Shown here piece by piece: positions 10,288-19,219 of a DNA stretch of 64,000 bases. The DNA is from Yersinia pekkanenii (lineage in GTDB: Bacteria; Pseudomonadota; Gammaproteobacteria; Enterobacterales; Enterobacteriaceae), in NCBI RefSeq assembly GCF_001152565.1, contig NZ_CQAZ01000003.1, positions 124,001-188,000 on the forward strand, written 5' to 3'. Numbering within the stretch: the stretch's first letter is position 1; every line of letters begins with the position of its first letter. The translations under genes were made by a program, and so were the position numbers. The notes under the pieces are model-generated. The model was not told where the DNA came from. It searched no databases and saw only the letters and a list, made by a program, of their open reading frames with translations.

Positions 10288-10761
10288 TTTCTAATATACT
10301 GCTGCCTTATGTTATTTCTGTGGTTATCCATCTCCAGTGCCATTTCCCCCAATAACTCTCAGCTTTAAAACTTTTTATCCTATTTGTCAGGGATAGCTAC
10401 GTAGGTCCATGCCTGAACAGTGGAATGAGATTTTTCTTATTTATTTATCGGTTTTAGTTTCTATTTGTGTTTTAGATTTAGCCGATGATTAATAATATTT
10501 TGAAATTATTAGCAGTGAGAGCAAGTTTTAATAAATAGAACAGCAAAGCATTTTCACTTAAATGCTCTTACATAAGTCTGATAACTCACAGGATTTCACT
10601 TAAATATCGATAAATAATAACGCGGGGCTAAAGTTAACCTTCAATACCGTGTTCCTATCAAGGCATTTATCTCAAATTAAAACACAGAAAAATCACCGGT
10701 TCATTGAAGCCGATAACGATTATCGGCTCAACGTTGTGTGTCTTAACCAGCGTTAAGCAGA
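10288..10761. other. Non-coding stretch ffs-ymoA
   Basis: 474 AT-rich bases with no reading frame I would support. A 9-bp hairpin AGCCGATAA/TTATCGGCT at 10708-10728 lies just beyond the ymoA stop and may end that transcript. Nothing else recognisable. Confidence 0.5.
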
Positions 10762-10965
10762 CTATTTCACATGTTGCCAAACCGTAGGTGGAATTTTATC
10801 ATAAAGTTTATTCATGGTGAGTTCCGCCAACCGATGATCTGCAGCTGAGTAAAATAATTCCAGTTCATCATCGGAAAGTTCGTACTTATTTTTTTCAATT
10901 ACACGTTCCAATGTATCAATAGTCGTACATTTTCTTAAACGCATCAGATAGTCAGTTTTTGTCAT
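10762..10965 (-). CDS. ymoA: Hha-family thermosensitive modulator YmoA
   Basis: 67 residues beginning [20 protein letters not shown] and ending TVWQHVK, the form known as YmoA in Yersinia. It is an all-helical protein that binds H-NS and mimics its oligomerisation domain, helping silence virulence genes such as those of the type III secretion system at low temperature. Lon and ClpP degrade it at 37 degrees in Y. pestis. It lies 46 bases downstream of ymoB on the same strand, as hha does with tomB in E. coli. Confidence 0.96.
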   Translation of the reverse strand: MTKTDYLMRLRKCTTIDTLERVIEKNKYELSDDELELFYSAADHRLAELTMNKLYDKIPPTVWQHVK

Positions 10966-11011
10966 GGTAATCTTTTCTTCTCGATATAAATTAATATAGG
11001 GAAACTATCCC

Positions 11012-11380
11012 TTAAGTTTTCATCAGGGTACAGATGTATTCCCCCGAGAAAAGTCTGAATAAACGCTCTTTGGTTTTTTGCCAGCGACACAATTCAGGAT
11101 CATTGATCCCGTAACTGCTAAACAGAGTATATGTATCGTCTAAATATTCTTCTACTAACTCTGAAAGGTCGCTGTCATCCGGGTATTTTATTTTAAAACT
11201 CATCACAAATGAAGCTATATGCTCGATCAAATCGTTGAGTTGCAGGTTTACGGCCGATGTTGGGTCATTTACCCACCCATGATGGCTATCACCAAGGGTA
11301 GCGATACCCTCATCATACAAACTCTCACATAAAAACTTCAACTGGGCAATATCATACCGCTTAGGCGAGTACTCATCCAT
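11012..11380 (-). CDS. ymoB: Hha-toxicity modulator family protein YmoB (TomB)
   Basis: 122 residues, acidic, beginning MDEYSPKRYDIAQLKFLCESLYDEG, which is the TomB/YbaJ family start; the length is the family norm. In E. coli TomB oxidises and destabilises Hha, and the pair has been described as a toxin-antitoxin-like unit. It precedes ymoA by 46 bases on the same strand, so one transcript is likely. Confidence 0.92.
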   Translation of the reverse strand: MDEYSPKRYDIAQLKFLCESLYDEGIATLGDSHHGWVNDPTSAVNLQLNDLIEHIASFVMSFKIKYPDDSDLSELVEEYLDDTYTLFSSYGINDPELCRWQKTKERLFRLFSGEYICTLMKT

Positions 11381-11538
11381 ATCATCCCCTCCGTAAAGTC
11401 TTAATTCGGTGTTGATAACACAATGTGAGTAGATTGATAATCATATAAACGCAGAAGCTTATCGTTAACCTAAATAAACTCGTCATACTATGAATATAAA
11501 TCATTTCTTCACTCACCGCGCAACTTTATTACTTAATC

Positions 11539-11892
11539 TTACAATTCGTCAGCGGTTGAGGGCCTGTCATTGTTAATTATATCAAAGGTGATTTTTTTGG
11601 GATGTACAATAAATGTTACAGCATTTATTAGGGACTCTTCAGTTTCGATATCTAAACATGGGTTAAAGATATGTGATTGATAACAGTAACTCATTGAATA
11701 ATGGTAGTCTTCCAAGTGAGAAATATCAAGAATTTCTAATGAGCCGACACCGTATCTGGCATTTTCCGAATAAGACATTAAGCCGGAGACCAACCATCTT
11801 TCAATTCCACCGATATTATTGCTGATTACATTCTTCAGTAATGAAATCGGGTAACGCCCTGACGCGAAGTCTCCGGCTATTTCATTGTTCAT
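11539..11892 (-). CDS. Hypothetical protein, 117 residues
   Basis: Not recognised. It is a soluble, acidic protein without membrane segment or signal peptide. It begins MNNEIAGDFASGRYPISLLKNV and ends NNDRPSTADEL. The AT content is higher than in neighbouring backbone genes, and E. coli has no counterpart at this site. The size, acidity and isolation resemble immunity proteins of contact-dependent or type VI toxins, but nothing adjacent supports that. Start ATG 11892; coding status is likely but unproven. Confidence 0.5.
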   Translation of the reverse strand: MNNEIAGDFASGRYPISLLKNVISNNIGGIERWLVSGLMSYSENARYGVGSLEILDISHLEDYHYSMSYCYQSHIFNPCLDIETEESLINAVTFIVHPKKITFDIINNDRPSTADEL

Positions 11893-12469
11893 TTATTGTC
11901 CATTCATGATGGTAAGAATAATTAATTTTTGCATTACCATTGTAACAAAAAATGCGATGACATTTGATTTTCAGCAACTACTCGCATGATTTTAATCAAA
12001 AAAATAAAATTTAATGAGATTTTTCAACCAATGCTGTTAGTTAACACAGCCTGATGTTATTTGAACCATGCTTTTTTAATAATATAACACGGCCTAAATA
12101 GGACTCTTCATATTTAGGATTATTATACACGGTTAATGTAACCGCGCTCTATTAACCTGGAATGCTGAGCTGGTTTGGTCAAGAGGAAGGAACACGCATG
12201 ACGTCTTTTCTATGGTGTAATTTACCCGTTTACGGACGTTAACCAGCAACGCAGAGGCTAGAGTACCAAAGCCAAGCATCCTCTCTCCAGTAGATGGTCA
12301 GTAAAGATAGTTTAATTTAGGGTAACTAACCCTGTTAGTACTGTTGGTTGTGCTAAGAACAGCAGGTCTGTTTCCGCCTGGTGCTTTGTGTGGTGTGGGT
12401 ATCCCATTATGGTTTGCGATTTTTGAAATTGATAAACCATCGATGTTTTCTTGAGTTTAATTATTTTAT
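11893..12469. other. Non-coding stretch before the zinc operon
   Basis: Nearly 580 AT-rich bases. There are several short runs of T and A and a small dyad AGGGTAACTAACCCT near 12321, but no gene, RNA or repeat that I can name. It could be remnant DNA of a lost gene. Confidence 0.4.
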
Positions 12470-12489
12470 GTGATGTTATAATATATCAC
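12470..12489. promoter_or_regulatory. Zur-type operator, upstream of zinc transporter
   Basis: A near-perfect 20-bp palindrome with core GATGTTATAATATATC, matching the enterobacterial Zur box (half site ATGTTATA-N-TATAACAT). It lies 25 bases before the 48-residue ORF that opens the ABC transporter operon. Zur with bound zinc would repress here. A second such palindrome stands at the far end of the module (15710-15724). Confidence 0.85.
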
Positions 12490-12514
12490 TAATAATCACC
12501 TATTCTTTCCTAAT

Positions 12515-12661
12515 ATGAATAAACACTCTTTCCTGGCCCAGCGAAACCGTCTTACTGACTGGAGGTTGTTCTCACTTTCCTCATTACAACGTATCGCGGG
12601 GATCGCTTTACTTTGCATATTGCTGTGGTGTGCTATTTATTGGGCGAATGTACTGCCATGA
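12515..12661 (+). CDS. Small single-pass membrane protein, first gene of zinc operon
   Basis: 48 codons, ATG 12515 to TGA 12659-12661. The N-terminal third is polar and basic (MNKHSFLAQRNRLTDWR), followed by a hydrophobic segment (IAGIALLCILLWCAIYWANV), so a type II membrane orientation is plausible. Its stop overlaps the ATPase start as ATGA, indicating translational coupling, and it sits directly behind the Zur box. I recognise no family. It could be a transporter accessory peptide or a leader whose translation sets expression of the ATPase. Too short for usual gene finders. Confidence 0.6.
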   Translation: MNKHSFLAQRNRLTDWRLFSLSSLQRIAGIALLCILLWCAIYWANVLP

Positions 12662-13395
12662 TAAAATTGAGAAAAATTGTAATAGGTTATGAGCGAAGCC
12701 CACTGACGCCCCCTATTGACGGTTGTTTTGCTGCGGGCTCTCTCACCGCCATTATTGGTGCCAATGGGGCCGGTAAATCCACATTACTCAAAACGTTGGC
12801 AGGCTTACAACCCCCATTGGCAGGACAAATAACGTTTACCGACACCAAGGTACCTCAAATGGCCTACCTTCTCCAGCAGGCTGAATTGGATAAGCAGTTT
12901 CCCATCGTGGTGCAAGATGTCGTGGCAATGGGGTGCTGGCCACAAAGTGGGTTACTTGGTGGGATTAACCATCTATCACGGCAACGAATCAAACAGGCAT
13001 TAAATACAGTTGGTATGCAGGATATGGCGCGCCAGTCGGTAGGTGAACTTTCGGGAGGGCAGTTGCAACGGGTCCTGTTTGCTCGTCTTTTAGTCCAACA
13101 AGCACCGCTTATCTTGCTGGATGAGCCTTTTGCTGGCATTGATAGCCAAACGGTCAGGTTTTTACTCGAGGTTATTAATCAGTTACACCGTGATGGCCGG
13201 ACCATTATTGCTGTCTTGCACGATATGTCGATGGTCGCTGAGCATTTCCCCGATGCGCTGTGGCTAACACCTCAGGGCCATTGTTGGCAGCGATCTGAAC
13301 TGGTTTTAGCCCAATGGCATCACTCACACAATTCATCTTGTGCGCATGCCTCTCTGACACCGCAGCCCGAACCACAGTGGGTTATTACCCTATGA
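12658..13395 (+). CDS. Zinc-type ABC transporter ATPase
   Basis: 245 residues from ATG 12658 (MIKLRKIVIGYERSP). Walker A GANGAGKST, signature LSGGQLQR and Walker B LILLDEPF with His switch (AVLHDMS) are all present. The ATP-binding subunit is of the metal-chelate importer family (ZnuC/TroB type). Upstream in-frame codons to 12613 lie inside the small ORF, so the later start is preferred. The C-terminus carries a His-containing stretch (QWHHSHNSSCAHASL) that could bind metal. It couples by ATGA overlap with both neighbours. Confidence 0.88.
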   Translation: MIKLRKIVIGYERSPLTPPIDGCFAAGSLTAIIGANGAGKSTLLKTLAGLQPPLAGQITFTDTKVPQMAYLLQQAELDKQFPIVVQDVVAMGCWPQSGLLGGINHLSRQRIKQALNTVGMQDMARQSVGELSGGQLQRVLFARLLVQQAPLILLDEPFAGIDSQTVRFLLEVINQLHRDGRTIIAVLHDMSMVAEHFPDALWLTPQGHCWQRSELVLAQWHHSHNSSCAHASLTPQPEPQWVITL

Positions 13396-14249
13396 CATTG
13401 CTCCATTTACTCGCTGATCCTTTTCTGGATTTTGGCTTTATGCGACGGGCATTGGTGGCTTGTCTGGCACTGTCACTCAGTTCAGCCCCTTTAGGGGTTT
13501 TCTTATTATTACGACGAATGAGTTTAGTCGGTGATGCACTGTCTCACGCGGTTTTACCGGGAGCCGCGATTGGCTATCTGATTTCGGGTATGTCATTGGT
13601 GGCAATGGGCATCGGCGGTTTTATTGCTGGCTTGGCAGTGGCCATGATGTCTGGTTGGGTCAGCCGCCGGACATTATTAAAAGAAGACGCCAGTTTTGCC
13701 GGTTTCTACCTTGGCTCCCTGGCGTTAGGGGTCACGTTGGTATCATTGCGTGGTTCCAGCATGGATCTGCTCCATGTGTTATTCGGTTCTATTTTGGCCG
13801 TTGATCCCAGAGCCATGACCATGGTCGGGATTATCACCACATTTTCTATGCTGACTTTAGCCGCCATTTACCGGGCGCTGGTGATTGAATCGTTCGATCC
13901 GGTCTTTCTGCGGGTCAGTATGGGGCGCTGGTTGATGGTAATCCACGGGCTATTTTTGTCGTTGGTTGTCATCAATCTGGTTGCCGGGTTTCAGATCCTT
14001 GGCACCCTGATGTCTGTCGGGTTGATGATGTTACCTGCCGCCAGTGCCCGTTTCTGGGCAAAAAATCTTCCTCAAACCTTGGGTATCGCCATGGTTATCG
14101 GCATGGTTGCCAGCATTGTCGGTTTGTTATGGTCTTATTACGCGTCATTGCCTGCCGGTCCGGCAATTGTCCTCAGCGCCAGTCTGATTTTCTTTTTATC
14201 CATCTTATTTGGCACGCGGGGTGGCGTATTGGTCACTGCGCGCCGTTGA
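13392..14249 (+). CDS. Zinc-type ABC transporter permease
   Basis: 285 residues, start ATG 13392 overlapping the ATPase stop (ATGA). ABC-3 family: multiple hydrophobic segments, with the family motif GDALSHAVLPGAAIGYL near residue 45 and GFQILGTLMSVGLMMLPAASARFW near 205. It builds the inner-membrane channel of a Zn/Mn importer. Zinc is preferred because the module is bracketed by Zur boxes and by Zur-type ribosomal genes. Confidence 0.9.
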   Translation: MTLLHLLADPFLDFGFMRRALVACLALSLSSAPLGVFLLLRRMSLVGDALSHAVLPGAAIGYLISGMSLVAMGIGGFIAGLAVAMMSGWVSRRTLLKEDASFAGFYLGSLALGVTLVSLRGSSMDLLHVLFGSILAVDPRAMTMVGIITTFSMLTLAAIYRALVIESFDPVFLRVSMGRWLMVIHGLFLSLVVINLVAGFQILGTLMSVGLMMLPAASARFWAKNLPQTLGIAMVIGMVASIVGLLWSYYASLPAGPAIVLSASLIFFLSILFGTRGGVLVTARR

Positions 14250-14297
14250 GAACTATTTATTATTATTGAGAACCCAGTGTTATTAAAGGAGAGTTAA

Positions 14298-15176
14298 ATG
14301 AAGCGTTTACCCATTGGTTTGGCGGTGGCTGCCTTATTGTCAAGCCCATTGGCGATGGCAAAAACCGTTGAAGCTGTTGCCAGTTTTTCTATTTTAGGTG
14401 ATATCGTCCAGCAGGTAGGGGGCGAGCATGTCAACGTGGTGACGTTGGTTGGACCGGATGGTGATCCTCATGGTTTTGAACCCACGCCGAAAAACAGTCA
14501 GCAATTATTTAAAGCTGATGTGGTGTTTGTGAGCGGGTTAGGGCTAGAAGGGTGGCTAGAGCGGTTGATCAGTGCCTCTGGTTATCAAGGGCCGGTGGTT
14601 ATCGCCTCAACCGGGGTGGATAGCCGTAAAATGAACGAAGAGGGCAAGACGGTGACCGATCCCCATGCATGGAATAGCATGGCTAATGGCATTAAATATG
14701 CCAACAATGTCATGAATGCACTGATCGTTGCTGATCCGCAAGATGCTGATTATTTCCGTAAACGCGGTAGAGAATACATCCAGCAATTGGAAAAACTGGA
14801 TGCCTATGCAAAAGCGCAGTTTGCAACGATCCCCGCTGAACAACGCAAAGTCCTGACCAGTCATGATGCTTTCGGCTATTTTAGCCAGGAGTATGGGGTT
14901 AATTTTTTGTCCCCAGTGGGATTCTCAACTGAGTCTGAAGCCAGTGCCAGCGATGTGGCGGCATTAATTAAACAAATCAAGCAAGAGAAAATCAAAACGT
15001 ATTTTATTGAAAATCAGACTGATCCGCGTTTGGTAAAACAAATTGCCGCGGCCAGTGGCGCTAAAGCTGGCGGGGAACTCTACCCTGAAGCATTGTCAAC
15101 AGCAGGTGGCCCTGCAGCGACGTATAGCGAAGCATTTAAACACAATGTGGATACTATTGTAGGCAGTATGAAATAA
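14298..15176 (+). CDS. Periplasmic metal-binding protein (cluster A-I)
   Basis: 292 residues; signal peptide MKRLPIGLAVAALLSSPLAMA, ribosome site AAAGGAG. Metal-ligand regions of the family are visible: GDPHGFEPTP, VTDPHAWNS, SHDAFGYF and the C-terminal ENQTDPR. It lacks the long His/Asp-rich loop of E. coli ZnuA, so it may be a second zinc system of different affinity or a Mn/Fe protein like SitA/YfeA. The Zur context argues for zinc. Gene order ATPase-permease-binding protein is a full importer. Confidence 0.88.
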   Translation: MKRLPIGLAVAALLSSPLAMAKTVEAVASFSILGDIVQQVGGEHVNVVTLVGPDGDPHGFEPTPKNSQQLFKADVVFVSGLGLEGWLERLISASGYQGPVVIASTGVDSRKMNEEGKTVTDPHAWNSMANGIKYANNVMNALIVADPQDADYFRKRGREYIQQLEKLDAYAKAQFATIPAEQRKVLTSHDAFGYFSQEYGVNFLSPVGFSTESEASASDVAALIKQIKQEKIKTYFIENQTDPRLVKQIAAASGAKAGGELYPEALSTAGGPAATYSEAFKHNVDTIVGSMK

Positions 15177-15206
15177 TATGTAACCACTAGAAATAGTGGC
15201 AGAAAA

Positions 15207-15233
15207 AAGCCCCGCTGGGCAGCAACGGGGCTT
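15207..15233. terminator. Bidirectional terminator, binding protein / rpmJ2
   Basis: AAGCCCCG/CGGGGCTT, 8-bp stem, with A-run before and TTATTATTA after. It serves the + gene and the convergent rpmE2-rpmJ2 pair. Confidence 0.8.
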
Positions 15234-15272
15234 ATTATTACAGCAAACTGATGAGCCGATAACGAACTAAAA

Positions 15273-15416
15273 TCAACGCTTCTTATGGGTCCCTCCCTGA
15301 ACGGCTTTAAAACGTGGATTGCTTTTACAAATAACATACACCCGGCCACGGCGACGGACGATTTTGCAATCCGGATGACGGTTTTTGGCTGAACGTAATG
15401 AACTCAATACTTGCAT
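15273..15416 (-). CDS. rpmJ2: Alternative ribosomal protein L36 (RpmJ2/YkgO)
   Basis: 47 residues beginning [20 protein letters not shown] and ending GGTHKKR, from ATG 15416. The C-x2-C/C-x-H zinc knuckle of primary L36 is absent (two isolated Cys only), which marks the zinc-independent paralogue made when zinc is scarce. It is 15 bases downstream of rpmE2 on the same strand; the pair replaces zinc-containing L36 and L31 to spare zinc. Confidence 0.93.
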
Positions 15417-15431
15417 AGTTAACTCTCAGAA

Positions 15432-15692
15432 TTAGCTGGCTTTTTTAGTCAGGAAACGACCAAAACGTTGATTGAAGCGTGCGGTACTGCCTTCTTTTGA
15501 AAACTCTTTTTGTTTACCGGTGTAGTACGGATGCGAGGCTGAGGAGATATCCAGCGTGACATAAGGATAGCTCTGCCCATCGCGTTCAATAGTCCGTGCT
15601 GTGGCAATGGTTGAACCCACAGTGAAATAGGTGTCTGCACTGGTATCGTGAAATACCACAGTCCGATAGTTGGGATGAATACCCGGTTTCAT
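15432..15692 (-). CDS. rpmE2: Alternative ribosomal protein L31 type B (RpmE2/YkgM)
   Basis: 86 residues from ATG 15692 ([16 protein letters not shown]). No cysteine at all, so the zinc-binding CxxC of primary L31 is missing (the C- form). The typical sequence [15 protein letters not shown] is present. Upstream in-frame codons to 15725 cover the Zur box and are not coding. In E. coli and other bacteria this gene is repressed by Zur. Confidence 0.95.
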   Translation of the reverse strand: MKPGIHPNYRTVVFHDTSADTYFTVGSTIATARTIERDGQSYPYVTLDISSASHPYYTGKQKEFSKEGSTARFNQRFGRFLTKKAS

Positions 15693-15709
15693 AAGAACTC
15701 CATATGTTA

Positions 15710-15724
15710 TGTTATAATATAACA
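15710..15724. promoter_or_regulatory. Zur-type operator of rpmE2-rpmJ2
   Basis: Perfect palindrome TGTTATAATATAACA, extended by ATGTTA on one side, 18 bases before the rpmE2 ATG. It is the same type of box as at 12470-12489. Confidence 0.88.
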
Positions 15725-16000
15725 ATAATTATGCGCCATTCACTTTTCAGTTTCAAGTCCAAATGAAAAAAACTCGCAAACCGAAGTCTGCGGGGAGCTT
15801 GCTGGCACAGTTAAATGGGGAGGTTGTTGGCAACGTTAAATAAAGGGGAAACGTGCTGCTGGGGTCGTAACGGCGTGAGCCGTCGGATCGCTTCAAGGTG
15901 CGGTCAACCCTTCACTCACTAAGCTATAAATAGCTTTCTCATTAACCACAAGCCGAAGTTTGCGGGCTTTTTAACAAAGTAGCACGGGTCAGATAAAGAC
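15725..16000. other. Spacer rpmE2-acrB with partial repeats
   Basis: No gene supported; a 26-codon frame at 15763-15843 (MKKTRKPKSAGSLL...) is possible but unproven. The segment AACCGAAGTCTGCGGG (about 15779) recurs as AAGCCGAAGTTTGCGGGC (about 15950), the second forming a hairpin AAGCC/GGCTT with following Ts. There is also a palindrome AAGCTATAAATAGCTT near 15918. Confidence 0.45.
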
Positions 16001-16022
16001 AAAGGCCGCATCTGCGGCCTTT
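16001..16022 (-). terminator. acrB terminator
   Basis: Stem AAAGGCCGCA/TGCGGCCTTT (10 bp, two-base loop) just beyond the acrB stop; works in either direction. Confidence 0.8.
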
Positions 16023-16050
16023 AACGTGACAACATGGTTGTTAATAAGGT

Positions 16051-19000
16051 TTACTTCGCCTTAGGGTCAACAGCATGAGTATGTTCTATATCTTCAGATT
16101 TTCGACTGAAGCGGCGGCGAACCACCACAAAGAATAACGGAACAAAGAAGATAGCCAGTACTGTCGCGGTTATCATCCCGCCCATGACACCGGTACCTAC
16201 CGCATTCTGTGCACCAGAACCTGCACCGCTACTGATAACCAGTGGCAGAACCCCAAGGATAAAGGCCAGTGAGGTCATCAGGATTGGACGCAGGCGCATA
16301 CGTACTGCTTCCAACGTTGATTCCACCAAGCCTTTGCCTTCTTTGTCCATTAAGTCCTTGGCGAACTCAACAATCAAGATGGCGTTCTTGGCCGACAACC
16401 CGATGGTGGTCAACAAGCCTACCTGGAAGTAAACGTCGTTATTTAAGCCGCGCAACGAGGCGGCCAGTAACGCACCAACCACACCCAGTGGTACCACCAA
16501 CATAACAGAGAATGGAATCGACCAGCTTTCATACAACGCAGCCAGACACAAGAAGACCACAATCAGTGAGATTGCGTACAGTGCCGGTGCCTGGTTACCA
16601 GACATACGTTCCTGATAGGACATACCTGTCCAGTCATAACCGATGCCGCTTGGTAATTTAGAGGCCAAATCCTGCATCAGGTCCATTGCCTCACCGGTAC
16701 TTTTACCCGGTGCAGCCTGACCCAGAATTTCCATGGATGGCAAGCCGTTGTAGCGTTCAAGTCGCGGTGAACCGTATTCCCATTTTGCACTGGAGAAGGT
16801 AGCAAATGATACCATCTGACCTGAGCTGTTACGGACATACCACTTGTCGATATCACCCGGTAACATACGGAATGGTGCATCAGCCTGCACATAAACTTTC
16901 TTCACCCGACCACGGTCGATAAAGTCGTTTACGTAGCTGCCGCCCATAGCAGAACCGAGGGTGGTATTGATATCCGAAATTGCTACACCAAGAGCCTGTG
17001 CTTTTTCTTGATCAACTTCCACTTTGAACTGAGGTGTATCTTCCAGTCCGTTTGGCCGCATACCGACCAGCATATCCGGATGTTGCGCCGCCATGCCGAG
17101 CAGTTGGTTGCGCGCTTCAGTTAACTTCTGATGGCCGAGGTTACCCTGATCAATTAACTGGAAGTCAAAGCCGGTAGCGGTACCTAATTCCACAATTGCT
17201 GGCAAGTTAAAGGCGAACACCAAACCGTCTTTAATTTGCGAGAAGGCTGCCGAGGCGCGGGCAACGATTGCCGGAACTTTGTTTTGCTCACCTGGACGTT
17301 CATCCCAGTTTTTCAGACTGACGAATGCCAGCCCGGTGTTCTGACCCTGACCACTGAAACCGAAGCCGTTAACGGTAAATACGGAGTTAACAACGTCTTT
17401 TTCTTTGTCGAGATAATAGTCAGTAACCTGGTTCAATACATTCTGGGTACGTTCTTGCGTCGCCCCCGCAGGCATTTGCACCATGGTCAGGAACACGCCC
17501 TGATCCTCTTCCGGCAAGAATGATGTTGGTAAGCGCAGGAATAGCACGGCCATACCAATCACGATCAGCAGATAGATCACCAAATAACGGCCAGTGCTGC
17601 GCAGAATGTTGGCAACGCTGTCGGTATAGTGATGAGTGCTTTTCTCGAACATGCGGTTAAACCAACCGAAGAAGCCGGTTTTCGGACCATGTTCACCTTT
17701 GGCAATCGGTTTTAGCATCGTTGCGCACAATGCAGGTGTCAGAATCAATGCCACCAGAACCGAGAGCACCATGGCTGAAACGATAGTAATAGAGAACTGA
17801 CGATAAATCGCCCCGGTTGCGCCGCCGAAGAAGGCCATCGGGATAAATACCGCCGACAGTACCATCGCGATTCCCACCAATGCGCCCTGGATTTGATCCA
17901 TAGACTTTTTGGTGGCTTCTTTCGGTGGTAGCCCTTCCTCTTGCATGACACGTTCGACGTTCTCTACTACCACGATGGCGTCATCCACCAATAGCCCTAT
18001 CGCCAACACCATCCCGAACATCGTTAGGGTGTTTATCGAATAGCCAAAGGCGGAGAGGATGGCAAAGGTCCCCAGCAATACAACCGGTACTGCAATCGTC
18101 GGAATCAACGTTGCACGGAAGTTTTGCAAGAACAGGTACATTACCAAGAACACCAGAATAATGGCTTCTACCAGCGTTTTAACCACTTCATTAATGGAGA
18201 TTTTAACGAACGGAGTGGTGTCATACGGATAAACCACTTTCAACCCTGCCGGGAAGAACGGCTGTAATTTTGCCAGTTCAGCTTTGACTGCCGCAGAAGT
18301 ATTCAGGGCGTTAGCCCCTGTCGCCAGCTTAATACCGATACCTGCTGCTGGTTTACCATTATAACGAGCGATAATGTTATAGCTTTCAGCACCCAGTTGA
18401 ACGATAGCCACATCTTTCAAGCGAACCTGTGAACCATCAGTATTCACTTTCAGCATGATCTGGCTGAATTCTTCTGCATTGGTTAAACGGGTCTGCGCAA
18501 TGATTGATGAGTTCAATTCCTGACCAGGTACCGGAGGTGTCCCCCCTAACTGGCCAGCTGCGACCTGGTTATTTTGTACTTTAATCGCGTTGATTACATC
18601 AACCGGTGTCAAACCGAAGTTATTCAGTTTATGCGGGTCCATCCAGATACGCATCGCGTATTGGGAACCAAACAGTTGAACATCCCCCACACCAGCGGTA
18701 CGGCTGATAGGGTCTTTAACGTTAGAACCCACATAGTCAGCGATATCTTCTTGTTTCATGGTGCCGTCTTCAGAAATAAAGCCGGCAACCATCAGGAAGC
18801 TACTACTGGACTTTTCAACGCTCACACCTTGCTGCTGCACTTCTTGCGGCAGTAAAGGCATGGCTAATTGCAGTTTGTTCTGCACCTGAACCTGAGCGAT
18901 ATCTGGGTCAGTGCCTGAGTTAAAGGTCAACGTCAACTGAACGTTACCGGAGGAGTCACTGCTAGAAGACATGTACAGCAAGTTATCGATACCGTTCATG

Positions 19001-19203
19001 TTCTGTTCGATAACCTGCGTAACTGTATTTTGCACAGTGGTCGCATCGGCGCCAGGGTAGTTGGCGGAGATTGAAATTGCCGGTGGCGCAATGGTCGGAT
19101 ATTGCGCTACGGGTAATTTCATTATCGCCAGGGAACCAGCCAACATAATTATGATGGCGATAACCCAAGCGAAAATAGGGCGATCAATAAAGAACTTAGC
19201 CAT
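16051..19203 (-). CDS. acrB: RND multidrug efflux pump AcrB
   Basis: 1050 residues, the length of E. coli AcrB. It begins [23 protein letters not shown]; the proton-relay motif [18 protein letters not shown] (Asp pair) is intact, as are the porter and docking domain sequences. It is the inner-membrane trimer that exports drugs, bile salts and detergents by proton antiport, working with AcrA and TolC. It follows acrA by 16 bases in one operon. Confidence 0.97.
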   Translation of the reverse strand: MAKFFIDRPIFAWVIAIIIMLAGSLAIMKLPVAQYPTIAPPAISISANYPGADATTVQNTVTQVIEQNMNGIDNLLYMSSSSDSSGNVQLTLTFNSGTDPDIAQVQVQNKLQLAMPLLPQEVQQQGVSVEKSSSSFLMVAGFISEDGTMKQEDIADYVGSNVKDPISRTAGVGDVQLFGSQYAMRIWMDPHKLNNFGLTPVDVINAIKVQNNQVAAGQLGGTPPVPGQELNSSIIAQTRLTNAEEFSQIMLKVNTDGSQVRLKDVAIVQLGAESYNIIARYNGKPAAGIGIKLATGANALNTSAAVKAELAKLQPFFPAGLKVVYPYDTTPFVKISINEVVKTLVEAIILVFLVMYLFLQNFRATLIPTIAVPVVLLGTFAILSAFGYSINTLTMFGMVLAIGLLVDDAIVVVENVERVMQEEGLPPKEATKKSMDQIQGALVGIAMVLSAVFIPMAFFGGATGAIYRQFSITIVSAMVLSVLVALILTPALCATMLKPIAKGEHGPKTGFFGWFNRMFEKSTHHYTDSVANILRSTGRYLVIYLLIVIGMAVLFLRLPTSFLPEEDQGVFLTMVQMPAGATQERTQNVLNQVTDYYLDKEKDVVNSVFTVNGFGFSGQGQNTGLAFVSLKNWDERPGEQNKVPAIVARASAAFSQIKDGLVFAFNLPAIVELGTATGFDFQLIDQGNLGHQKLTEARNQLLGMAAQHPDMLVGMRPNGLEDTPQFKVEVDQEKAQALGVAISDINTTLGSAMGGSYVNDFIDRGRVKKVYVQADAPFRMLPGDIDKWYVRNSSGQMVSFATFSSAKWEYGSPRLERYNGLPSMEILGQAAPGKSTGEAMDLMQDLASKLPSGIGYDWTGMSYQERMSGNQAPALYAISLIVVFLCLAALYESWSIPFSVMLVVPLGVVGALLAASLRGLNNDVYFQVGLLTTIGLSAKNAILIVEFAKDLMDKEGKGLVESTLEAVRMRLRPILMTSLAFILGVLPLVISSGAGSGAQNAVGTGVMGGMITATVLAIFFVPLFFVVVRRRFSRKSEDIEHTHAVDPKAK

Positions 19204-19219
19204 GAATTACCGGCTCCTT

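Noticed and set aside
12613-12657. Earlier start for the zinc ATPase
   Set aside because: It lies inside the small ORF in another phase; ATG 12658 with ATGA coupling fits the family start.
15693-15725. Longer RpmE2 starting at 15725
   Set aside because: The extra codons are the Zur palindrome; L31 type B begins MKPGIHP.
15763-15843. 26-codon frame MKKTRKPKSAG as a gene
   Set aside because: No ribosome site or context supports it; the length is easily reached by chance.
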